A stretch of DNA of 19,624 nt from CAXSEF01 sp050920955 (lineage in GTDB: Bacteria > Pseudomonadota > Alphaproteobacteria > Acetobacterales > Acetobacteraceae): assembly GCA_050920955.1 (NCBI GenBank), contig JBPBQS010000138.1, positions 1 through 19,624 on the forward strand, written 5' to 3'. Of this stretch, positions 1 to 6,692 are shown piece by piece. The translations under genes were made by a program, and so were the position numbers. The notes below the pieces were generated by a model. The model was not told the DNA's origin. It searched no databases and saw only the letters and a program-made list of their open reading frames with translations. Every line of letters begins with the position of its first letter. Positions within the stretch are counted from its first letter, which is position 1.

Positions 1-299
1 CCGCGGCGGGGGGGCCGGGCGGGGGCGGCATGGTAGATGCGCTCGGCGGCCGGGCCGGCGAGGGTGGCGCTCGTGCCGGCGGCGAGGCGGATCGTGGTGT
101 CGAGGCGGTCGCCGGGGGCGATGCCGCCGCCGACGTTGAGGAGGACGGCCTCGGGGAAGGCGGGGTCGGGGGGGCGGGGGAAGCGGGCGCGCAGGCAGCC
201 GGACTGGCGCAGGTCTTCGAGGACGGTCAGGGGGCCGCGGCGGCGGAGGGAGAGGACGAGCTCGCCTCGGGCGCGCTGGTGGGGCGGGGGGGCGGGCAT
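1..299 (-). CDS. ureD: Urease accessory protein UreD, N-terminal part (runs off left edge)
   Basis: The minus strand is open from an ATG at 299 to the left edge, so only about the first 99 codons are present. The translation starts MPAPPPHQRARGELVLSLRR and contains LNVGGGIAPGDRLDTTI followed by AGPAAERIYHAA. This is the characteristic UreD N-terminal pattern: a beta-strand-rich start, an LN-x-GGG-x-x-x-GDRL block, then an A-x-x-x-Y region. UreD (UreH) is a scaffold that binds apo-urease with UreF and UreG so that the nickel centre can be assembled. Alphaproteobacterial ureD is normally followed by ureA, ureB and ureC, so a urease operon is expected beyond the left edge; that is inference. No clear Shine-Dalgarno sequence precedes the ATG and the frame stays open upstream, so the start is a best guess from homology. 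The gene is divergent from the M48 peptidase gene with a 170-bp gap. Confidence 0.87.
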   Translation of the reverse strand, partial: MPAPPPHQRARGELVLSLRRRGPLTVLEDLRQSGCLRARFPRPPDPAFPEAVLLNVGGGIAPGDRLDTTIRLAAGTSATLAGPAAERIYHAAPARPPRR

Positions 300-469
300 G
301 GGCGGGCTCTGCCGTTGTTGCTGTTCGGACGCAAGCCTGCAGGTCGCTGTTCGGCAGTAGCACGGTGTTTGACCTTGGCACGTCGTGGTTGCTGCAGGGT
401 TGATACGCTGCCGGAATGCGGGCAAACGCGAGCTGCGTGAAACCCGGCGCAATTCGGAGCACAACACCC

Positions 470-1267
470 ATGGCGAATCGGTTGCCACCGAACACCCTCG
501 ATCCACGCGAGCGGGTCTACGGGACGCTGCTGTCTACCTGCGGCGCGATAGGGTGGTTCCTGATCGCGATGATCATGCTCGACCTGCTGACGAAGCGACC
601 CGCGATCCTGGCCACGTATGTCGCCTATCTTGTCGGGTTCCTCGTCTTCGGGCTGCTCTCGGCGCTGTTCTTTCGCGCGTATGTCTACGGGCACTACGTT
701 CTTGTCGGGCCGGCGCAGTTTCCGCTCCTGCACCAGGCGGTGGTCGACGGTGCGGCGCGGCTAGGCATGAGCAAGGCGCCCGCCACCTTCGTGTACAACT
801 CGAACGGCGTCGTGAACGCGTTCGCGCAGCGGGTACTCGGCAGGCCTTTCGTGTTCCTGACTTCGGCGCTGGTCGAGGTGGAAACGGAGGCGCAGGTCAG
901 GTTCGTGATCGGGCACGAGCTGGGGCATCATGCGGCCGGGCACCTGAACCCGGTCAGGAAGCTGCTGCGGGCGCCCGGCCATCTAGTGCCGTTCTTGGGA
1001 CGTGCGTACTCGCGGCGGCGCGAGCTGACCTGCGACCGGGTGGGCGCGTTCCTGTCCGAGGACCTGGAAGCCTGCCGGTCGGCGTTGGGCATGCTTGCGT
1101 GCGGGTGTCAGAAGCTGAATGCGTCGTTGAACTGCGATGCCTTCGCGGCGCAGGAGGCTCTGGTGCCCGGGGTGTTCGGATGGCTTTCGCTGGTGCTGTC
1201 CCGCTATCCACGCACGACGCAGCGCGTGATCGCGATCTCGCAGTATTTCCGCAGGCCCGCCGCCTAG
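470..1267 (+). CDS. M48-family membrane zinc metallopeptidase (HtpX/Ste24-like)
   Basis: This 265-residue protein has two predicted membrane segments near the N-terminus (about residues 19-40 and 45-69) and then a protease domain. The zinc-binding motif HELGH is at residues 149-153. A downstream E185-L-T-C-D189 supplies the third ligand and conserved aspartate (E-x3-D), as in M48 peptidases. HtpX-type enzymes degrade misfolded membrane proteins; the substrate here is unknown. An in-frame ATG at 416 would add 18 residues, but the ATG at 470 has GGAG at 456-459 with 10-nt spacing, so it is preferred. The gene is shorter than HtpX (about 280-300 aa) and rich in cysteine in its second half (GMLACGCQ, LNCDAF). 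Codon choice includes many A/T-ending codons (tat, gtt, ctt), unlike the neighbouring genes, which suggests later acquisition. It stands alone, convergent with the hydrolase gene to its right. Confidence 0.85.
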   Translation: MANRLPPNTLDPRERVYGTLLSTCGAIGWFLIAMIMLDLLTKRPAILATYVAYLVGFLVFGLLSALFFRAYVYGHYVLVGPAQFPLLHQAVVDGAARLGMSKAPATFVYNSNGVVNAFAQRVLGRPFVFLTSALVEVETEAQVRFVIGHELGHHAAGHLNPVRKLLRAPGHLVPFLGRAYSRRRELTCDRVGAFLSEDLEACRSALGMLACGCQKLNASLNCDAFAAQEALVPGVFGWLSLVLSRYPRTTQRVIAISQYFRRPAA

Positions 1268-1344
1268 AAAGGTGCGCTCCGCCCGGCGGAAGCGACTCGT
1301 CGGGACGGGTTGTGCCAAGCACCGGCAGCCGCTTGCCTGCACCG

Positions 1345-1400
1345 GGTTTCCAAAGGCGAGCCTTTGGCGGAGTTTGAGGCGGAGCCTCATGCTTGCTTGC
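1345..1400 (-). repeat. Two-hairpin intergenic repeat module R1 (single, ACTCCG type)
   Basis: The module lies between the convergent M48 and carbamoylase genes. Read on the minus strand it has a GCAAGCA lead, then a first hairpin (1375-1389, 6-bp stem TGAGGC/GCCTCA, loop TCC), the linker AACTCCG, and a second hairpin (1350-1367, 8-bp stem CCAAAGGC/GCCTTTGG, loop TC), then AAACCC. It shares this order of parts with seven other modules in the window. Its position 3' of two converging genes would allow it to act as a terminator or mRNA 3' stabiliser, but there is no T-tract, so this is only a possibility. Confidence 0.85.
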
Positions 1401-1405
1401 TGGCT

Positions 1406-2656
1406 TCACGGCAGGGGCCGGTTGGCGCGGGCGAGGACGGCCTCGAAGAGGACCTGGCAGCCGGCCTCGGCCTCGTGGGGCTCGATGCTCTCGGCCTCGT
1501 TGTGGCTGAGGCCGTCCTTGCAGGGGGTGAAGATCATCGCCGAGGGGACGCAGCGGGCCAGCGAGACGGCGTCGTGGCCGGCGCCGGAGACGATCTCGCG
1601 CGCGGGGTAGCCGAGGCGGGCGGCGGCGTCGCGGACGAGGGCGATGCAGGCGGGGTCGAAGGGCTGGGCGGCGAGGCGGACCACCTCCGTGAGGGTCAGG
1701 GGGGTGCGGGCGGCGGCGGCGAGGGCGTGGGCCTCGGCGCGGAACTCGGCGTCGAGGCGGGCGATCTCGGCGGTGTCGGGGTGGCGGAACTCGACCGAGA
1801 AGCGGACCTCGCCGGGGATGACGTTGCCGCTGCCGGGGAGGACCTGGAAGCGGCCGACGGTGCCGCGGCCGTCCTCGCCGCGCGCGCGCATCAGGCGGTC
1901 GACGAGGTCGACGATGCGCGCGGCGGTGACGAGGGCGTCGCGGCGCGAGGAGGGGGGCGTGGTGCCGGCGTGGGCGTCCTGGCCGGTGACGGTGGCGCTG
2001 TACCAGACCTGGGCCTGGGCGGCGGTGACGATGCCGATGGTTTTCCCCTCGCGCTCCAGGATGGGGCCCTGCTCGATGTGCAGCTCGAAGTAGGCGTCGG
2101 CGGGGAAGGCGCGGGCGGGCTCGGGGCCCACGGCGTCGATCGCGGCCAGCGCGTCGGCGACGGTGGTGCCGGAGGGGTCGCGCAGGGCGAGGATCGCGGG
2201 GCCGTCGTAGAGGCCGGACCAGACGCCGCTGCCCATCAGGCTCTGGCCGAAGCGCGAGCCCTCCTCGTCGGTCCAGTTGACCAGCTCCAGGGGGGCCTCG
2301 GTCTCCAGGCCGAGGTCGTCGAGGGTGCGGATGACTTCCAGGCCGGCCATGACGCCGAGCGCCCCGTCGAAGCGGCCGCCGGTGGGCTGGGAGTCGAGGT
2401 GGCTGCCGAAGAGGACGGGAGCGCGGGACGGGTCGCGGCCGGGGCGGCGGGCGAAGATGTTGCCCATGGCGTCGGTGCGGAGGGCCAGGTTGGAGGCCTC
2501 GCACAGGGCGCGGAAGCGGGCGCGGCCGGCGCGGTCGACCTCGGTCAGGGAGACGCGGTTGACGCCGCCGGCCGGGGTGGCGCCGATCTCGGCCATGTGC
2601 GCGAGGCTGTCCCAGAGGCGGGGGCCGTCGATGCGGTGGTTGGAGGCGGTGTTCAT
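1406..2656 (-). CDS. N-carbamoyl-L-amino-acid hydrolase / allantoate-amidohydrolase-like (M20 superfamily)
   Basis: This 416-residue binuclear-metal amidohydrolase resembles HyuC/AmaB and allantoate amidohydrolases, which cleave N-carbamoyl groups to free amino acid, CO2 and ammonia. The metal-site motifs are in family order: GSHLDS (H86), FDGALG (D97), NWTDEEGSRF (E131/E132), FELHIEQGP (H193) and LSHNEAE (H385). The dimerisation-domain motif GQDAHAGTTP is at about 226-235. An in-frame ATG at 2701 would add 15 low-complexity residues; the ATG at 2656 gives the family's usual length and a typical N-terminus, so I use it, although its Shine-Dalgarno is poor. The three genes 1406-5630 share a strand but are separated by about 100 bp each, so an operon is uncertain. 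With ureD nearby, a nitrogen-scavenging role (carbamoyl or ureide substrates) is plausible. The exact substrate cannot be read from sequence. Confidence 0.88.
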   Translation of the reverse strand: MNTASNHRIDGPRLWDSLAHMAEIGATPAGGVNRVSLTEVDRAGRARFRALCEASNLALRTDAMGNIFARRPGRDPSRAPVLFGSHLDSQPTGGRFDGALGVMAGLEVIRTLDDLGLETEAPLELVNWTDEEGSRFGQSLMGSGVWSGLYDGPAILALRDPSGTTVADALAAIDAVGPEPARAFPADAYFELHIEQGPILEREGKTIGIVTAAQAQVWYSATVTGQDAHAGTTPPSSRRDALVTAARIVDLVDRLMRARGEDGRGTVGRFQVLPGSGNVIPGEVRFSVEFRHPDTAEIARLDAEFRAEAHALAAAARTPLTLTEVVRLAAQPFDPACIALVRDAAARLGYPAREIVSGAGHDAVSLARCVPSAMIFTPCKDGLSHNEAESIEPHEAEAGCQVLFEAVLARANRPLP

Positions 2657-2758
2657 GGGTGGCGGGGTCCCTGCCCTGTTCCGGCGGCCGCAGTGCGGCA
2701 TGGGGGGCGGGCGGGGTCAACGGGTGGGAGGCGGGGGGCAGGAGGCGGGGGGCGGGCG

Positions 2759-4246
2759 TCAGGCGGCGTCGGGGTCCGGGGCGGCGGGGTCGCCGGGGGC
2801 GGTGCGCCAGCCCAGGCCGGGCAGCGCCACGGCGCGCCACTCGTGGGCCTCGGGGCAGACGACGACGACGCCCTGCTGCTCCAGGAAGGACAGGACGCGC
2901 CGGGCGCGGGCGGGGGAGTGGGTGCCGTAGACGCGGGCCAGGGCGGCGTCCGGCGGGCAGGGTGCTGCGGCGAGCGCGGTGCGGGCCAGGAGCAGGTACA
3001 CGCCCTGCGCGTCGTTCGGCAGGGTGCGCGCGGTCGCCGCGACCACGTCCCAGCCCGGCGCGGTCGTCACCACGTGCTCCAGCCCGGCGCGCGCGGTCGC
3101 GAGGCGGCGGGTGAAGCCGGGGAGGTCGGGGGGCGTGCCGGGCAGGGCGCGGATGCGGCAGCGGACGAGGAAGTCCTGGTACAGCACGGCGTGGGGGCGG
3201 AAGGCGGCGCCGGACTCGGCGGTCATGGCGGCGAGGATCTCGTCGAGCATGCGGCCGTGCTCGGCCAGGGCGGCGAGGTCGGGCTCCACCGGGGCCGCGC
3301 GGTGCAGGGCGGCGGGGCGGGCGGCGGCGAGCTGGGCCAGGAGGTCGGGCACCGGGGCCGCGGGGGCGCGGCGGGTGGGCGGGCGCGGGTCGGCCATGGC
3401 GGTGAACACCAGGGCGCGGGCGTCCTCGGGCGCGGTGTCGGGGAGCGGCGTGAGGGCGGGGCCGGCGCCGCGCGAGGCGGTCGCGGCCTGCCCGACGCGG
3501 ATGGTCAGCGGGCGGCTGGACAGCGCCGGGCCGAGGGCGACGAAGTGGCCGCGCTGCAGCTCGCGGAACGCCTCGGCGCCGCGGCGGTCCATGCCGAGGA
3601 GGTCGGCGGCGCGGGCCATGTCGATGTCGAGGAAGGTGCGGCCCATCAGGAAGTTGGAGGCCTCGGCCGCGACGTTCTTCGCGAGCTTGGCCAGGCGCTG
3701 GGTAGCGACGACGCCGGCAAGCCCGCGCTTGCGGCCGCGGCACATCAGGTTGGTCATGGCGGCGAGCGACAGGCGCTTCGCCTCCTCCTGGGCGTCGCCG
3801 CCGCTGACGGGCGCGAAGAGCTGTGCCTCGTCGACCACGACCATCGCGGGAGACCAGTGCTCGCGGCCGCAGTCGAACAGGCCGGACAGGAAGGCGGCGG
3901 CGTGGCGGAGCTGGCCGTTCACGTCCAGGCCCTCCAGGTCCAGCACCACGGAGATGCGGTGCGCCCGGACCTGCTCGGCGGCGCGGGCCATGGCGGCCTC
4001 GGGGTGGGCGGCGGCGTCGATCACCAGGTGGCCGTGGGCGCCGGCCAGGGTGACGAAGTCGCCTTCCGGGTCGATCACGACCTGCTGCACCCAGGGGGCG
4101 CTCTGCTCCAGCAGGCGGCGCAGGAGGTGGGACTTGCCGGAGCCGCTGTTGCCCTGGACGAGCAGGCGGGTGGCCAGCAGCTCCTCCAGGTCCAGGGTCG
4201 CGGGGTCGCCGCGGGCCGTGCGGCCCATGTCGATGGAAATGGTCAC
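2759..4246 (-). CDS. HerA/VirB4-like P-loop ATPase (DUF87-type ATP-binding protein)
   Basis: This 495-residue protein has an N-terminal P-loop ATPase domain. Walker A is GNSGSGKS at residues 32-39 and Walker B is VVVDEAQLF at about 136-144. An RGRKRGLAGVVATQR segment (170-184) is typical of the HerA/FtsK-type core around the sensor and arginine region. The remaining 280 or so residues are alanine/proline-rich and end in what looks like a helical, possibly winged-helix, region (RRVLSFLEQQGVVVVC). HerA-type ATPases are hexameric DNA translocases, and archaeal ones act with the NurA nuclease. No NurA-like gene is in the window, so the role here is unknown. The start is a GTG at 4246 without a clear Shine-Dalgarno; an ATG at 4228 is the alternative. 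It is transcribed in the same direction as the downstream carbamoylase and the upstream helicase gene. Confidence 0.8.
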   Translation of the reverse strand: MTISIDMGRTARGDPATLDLEELLATRLLVQGNSGSGKSHLLRRLLEQSAPWVQQVVIDPEGDFVTLAGAHGHLVIDAAAHPEAAMARAAEQVRAHRISVVLDLEGLDVNGQLRHAAAFLSGLFDCGREHWSPAMVVVDEAQLFAPVSGGDAQEEAKRLSLAAMTNLMCRGRKRGLAGVVATQRLAKLAKNVAAEASNFLMGRTFLDIDMARAADLLGMDRRGAEAFRELQRGHFVALGPALSSRPLTIRVGQAATASRGAGPALTPLPDTAPEDARALVFTAMADPRPPTRRAPAAPVPDLLAQLAAARPAALHRAAPVEPDLAALAEHGRMLDEILAAMTAESGAAFRPHAVLYQDFLVRCRIRALPGTPPDLPGFTRRLATARAGLEHVVTTAPGWDVVAATARTLPNDAQGVYLLLARTALAAAPCPPDAALARVYGTHSPARARRVLSFLEQQGVVVVCPEAHEWRAVALPGLGWRTAPGDPAAPDPDAA

Positions 4247-4322
4247 GGCGACGCGGTCTAGCGGCTATGGGCGCGCGGGAGAAGCCTCGCGGCGACGCAG
4301 GACGGGCGGGGGGCGGACGCCG

Positions 4323-4341
4323 CCCGCCCGGGCCGGGCGGG
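4323..4341 (-). terminator. GC-rich hairpin just 3' of the DEAD-box helicase gene
   Basis: A near-perfect palindrome (arms CCCGCCCGG and CCGGGCGGG) begins a few bases after the helicase stop codon. It could end or shield the helicase transcript, but no T-run follows, so it may simply reflect the high GC content. Confidence 0.3.
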
Positions 4342-4343
4342 GA

Positions 4344-5630
4344 TCAGGCGGCGCGGGCCGCGGCGCGGGCGGCGCGCTTCTCTTCCTCGGTCCAGACCCT
4401 GTGCTCGCGCGCCGCCGGCTGCGGCCTGGGCTTGCGGGCCGGGCTGCCGCCGCCCAGCACGGGGGGGCGCATGGTCGAGTGGCGGGCGGCCTCGGAGTGC
4501 CACTGGTGGTCGGCGTGGACGGGCAGCGCGCGGCCGATCTCGCGCTCGACGTCGCGCAGCCAGGCGCGCTGCTCGGAGTCGCACAGGGTGACGGCGGTGC
4601 CGCTGCGGCCGGCGCGGCCGGTGCGGCCGATGCGGTGGACGTAGCTCTCCGCGAGGTTGGGCAGGTCGTGGTTGAAGACGTGGGTCACGGTCTCGACGTC
4701 GATGCCGCGCGCCGCGATGTCGGTCGCGACCAGGACCTGCACGGTGCCGGCGCGGAAGGCGTCGAGCGCGCGCTCGCGCTGGCCCTGGGACTTGTTGCCG
4801 TGCAGGGCCTCGGCGCGCAGGCCCGCGGCGGCGATGAAGGCGCAGACCTCGTTGGCGATGTTCTTCTGCAGCGTAAAGACCACAGCCTGGCCGACGCCGG
4901 GGGCGCGCAGCTGGGCGAGGAGCGCCGTCTTCTTGTCGGCGGCGTCGACGAACATCACCGACTGCTCGATGCGCTCGATGGGGGTGGACGGGGGCGCGAC
5001 CTCGACGCGGGCCGGGTCGCGCAGGAGGTTGGCGGCCAGGGCGGCGATGGACTTCGGCATGGTGGCCGAGAACAGCAGCGTGTGGCGGTCCTTCGGCAGG
5101 GTCGCGACGATGCGCTCGATGGGCTTGGCGAAGCCCATGTCGAGCATCTGGTCGGCCTCGTCGAGCACGAGGGCCTCGAGCTGCGACAGGTTGCACAGGC
5201 CCTGGCCGATCAGGTCGAGCAGGCGGCCGGGGGCGGCCACGACGACGTCCACGCCGTGGCGGAGGGCGTCGGCCTGGGGGCGCTGGCCGACGCCGCCGAA
5301 GATCGTCGTCACGCGCAGCTTCATGTGCTTGCCGAGGGTCTCGAAGCCCTCGGCGATCTGGGAGACCAGCTCGCGCGTCGGCGCGAGGACGAGGACTCGG
5401 GCGCCGCCCCTGGGCGCGGGGCGCGGGTGGGCGGCGAGGCGGTGCAGCAGCGGCAGCGCGAAGGCGGCGGTCTTGCCGGTGCCGGTCTGGGCGACGCCGA
5501 GCACGTCGCGGCCCTCCAGCAGCAGCGGGATCGAGCGAGCCTGGATGGGGGTGGGAGTGACGTAGCCCGCCTCGGTGAGGGCGCGCATCAGGGAGGGCGC
5601 GAGGGCGAGGTCGGCGAAGGTCGTGGTCAT
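4344..5630 (-). CDS. DEAD-box ATP-dependent RNA helicase (RhlE-like)
   Basis: This 428-residue protein has the full set of DEAD-box motifs: a Q-motif region (TPTPIQ, about 25-30), motif I AQTGTGKT (47-54), PTRELV (84-89), DEAD (157-160) followed by QMLDMGF as in RhlE, SAT (188-190), and motif VI HRIGRTGRAG (332-341). Such helicases unwind short RNA duplexes in ribosome assembly, mRNA decay and cold adaptation. The C-terminus is a short basic tail ending KRAARAAARAA. The frame is open for another 50 codons upstream, but that stretch is arginine-rich low complexity. The ATG at 5630 gives the canonical N-terminus MTTTFADLAL and has GGAGG about 12 nt upstream. RhlE versus another DEAD-box subfamily is judged only from motif variants. 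Confidence 0.92.
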   Translation of the reverse strand: MTTTFADLALAPSLMRALTEAGYVTPTPIQARSIPLLLEGRDVLGVAQTGTGKTAAFALPLLHRLAAHPRPAPRGGARVLVLAPTRELVSQIAEGFETLGKHMKLRVTTIFGGVGQRPQADALRHGVDVVVAAPGRLLDLIGQGLCNLSQLEALVLDEADQMLDMGFAKPIERIVATLPKDRHTLLFSATMPKSIAALAANLLRDPARVEVAPPSTPIERIEQSVMFVDAADKKTALLAQLRAPGVGQAVVFTLQKNIANEVCAFIAAAGLRAEALHGNKSQGQRERALDAFRAGTVQVLVATDIAARGIDVETVTHVFNHDLPNLAESYVHRIGRTGRAGRSGTAVTLCDSEQRAWLRDVEREIGRALPVHADHQWHSEAARHSTMRPPVLGGGSPARKPRPQPAAREHRVWTEEEKRAARAAARAA

Positions 5631-5996
5631 GGTCGTGCGGCGCCTCCGGCGCGGGTCTAGGCTGCGCCTGGTCGGGCTTGGCTGGTTCGGGGACCGGGCT
5701 TTACGGGTTATGCTGCACTGCGTCAACGCGGGGCGCCGTCGTCTCCGGGCGGGGCGGTTCCGGGTGGGCGGGGCCAGCATGCTCCTTCCTGGTTAAGAGT
5801 CCCTGAAGGAGCAGGGAAGAAAGGCCTTCTTTTTCTGAAGAAAAAGAAGCAAAAAGACTTTGCAAATTAGCACAGGCGGCGACCGGCTGGCCTGGGGCGC
5901 CATTTTTCAAAGTTCTTTGGTTATTTCTTTCAAGAAAGAACATGCTTCTTCCTTTGGATGCGGAAAGGGCATGGTTCGTGGCAGGCTCCGGCCTGC
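5631..5996. other. Intergenic region between helicase gene and kdpE
   Basis: About 366 bp without a credible gene. The right two-thirds are conspicuously AT-rich for this genome and hold the paired-hairpin element at about 5800-5940 and the hairpin at 5980-5997. Short open frames on both strands here have repeat-derived or low-complexity translations and no ribosome binding site. Confidence 0.7.
5800..5940. repeat. AT-rich paired-hairpin element R6
   Basis: The left half has a 10-bp stem (CTTCTTTTTC at 5826-5835, GAAAAAGAAG at 5840-5849, loop TGAA) followed by CAAAAAGACTTTG (5850-5862). The right half, read on the opposite strand, has a 7-bp stem (arms at 5925-5931 and 5934-5940) followed within a few bases by CCAAAGAACTTTG. 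The halves are inverted relative to each other around a GC-rich centre, so the layout resembles the R1-R5 loci although the sequence is unrelated. A further 6-bp stem, TCCCTG/CAGGGA, lies at 5800-5817. No coding potential is seen. Confidence 0.65.
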
Positions 5997-5997
5997 C
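5980..5997 (-). terminator. Hairpin at the 3' end of kdpE
   Basis: A perfect 7-bp stem (GGCAGGC/GCCTGCC, 4-nt loop) overlaps the last base of the kdpE stop codon. It is the natural candidate for the end of the kdp transcript. No T-tract follows on the minus strand, so a Rho-independent terminator is not proven. Confidence 0.35.
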
Positions 5998-6692
5998 TAC
6001 GCTTCGCCCTCGGCGAGTCGGTAGCCGATGCCGGGCGCGGTCTGGAGGATGGCGGCGCCGGCGGGGCCGAGCTTCTGTCGGATGAGGCCGACGTAGACGC
6101 GCAGGTACTGCACGTCCTCGGCGTGGCCTGTGCCCCAGACGGCGGTGAGGAGCTGGCGGTGGGTGAGGACCAGGCCGGCGTTGCGCACAAGGGTCGCGAG
6201 CAGGTCGTACTCGCGGGGGGTGAAGGCGACCTCGGCGGCGTCGACGCGGACGCGGCGGTGGGCGAGGTCGATCTCGACGGCGCCGTGGTGCCAGCGGTCG
6301 GGGGTCGCGTCGGGCGCGCGGGCGCGGCGGAGGCAGGCGCGCAGGCGCGCGAGGAGCTCGCCCGGGGCGAAGGGCTTGTCGATGTAGTCGTCGGCGCCGT
6401 GGTCGAGGGCCGTGATCTTCTCGGCGGTGCCGTCGCGGGCGGAGATGACGATGATCGGCGTGGCGCCGGTCGCGCGCAGGCGGAGGATGACCTCCTGGCC
6501 GTCGAGGTCGGGGAGGCCGAGGTCGAGCAGGATCGCGGCGGGGGCGTGTTCGGCGGCGGCGCGCAGGCCGGCCATGGCGGTCACGGCCTGGGACACCGCG
6601 TAGCCGGCGGCGGTGAGCGCGGGCTTGAGGAAGCGGTGGATCTGGGGCTCGTCGTCGATGACGAGGATGCGGGCGGCGGCGGGGGGGATCAT
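5997..6692 (-). CDS. kdpE: Two-component response regulator KdpE
   Basis: This 231-residue OmpR/PhoB-family regulator partners the KdpD kinase to activate the potassium-pump genes under K+ limitation. The receiver domain has the acidic pair D13-D14, phospho-acceptor D57 (ILLDLGLPD), S84 and K106 (YIDKPF). The C-terminal winged-helix DNA-binding domain includes FTPREYDLLATLVRNAG and LRVYVGLIRQKLG, then GIGYRL near the end. The start ATG (6692) overlaps the kdpD stop in an ATGA arrangement, which implies translational coupling. Length and N-terminus (ARILVIDDEPQI) match KdpE closely, and position directly after kdpD makes the assignment secure. Confidence 0.96.
   Translation of the reverse strand: MIPPAAARILVIDDEPQIHRFLKPALTAAGYAVSQAVTAMAGLRAAAEHAPAAILLDLGLPDLDGQEVILRLRATGATPIIVISARDGTAEKITALDHGADDYIDKPFAPGELLARLRACLRRARAPDATPDRWHHGAVEIDLAHRRVRVDAAEVAFTPREYDLLATLVRNAGLVLTHRQLLTAVWGTGHAEDVQYLRVYVGLIRQKLGPAGAAILQTAPGIGYRLAEGEA

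Noticed and set aside
376..393. Sigma-54-like promoter (TGGCACG then TTGCT) upstream of the M48 gene
   Set aside because: The two halves are separated by six bases instead of four. GG-to-GC spacing is strict in sigma-54 promoters, so this is probably chance.
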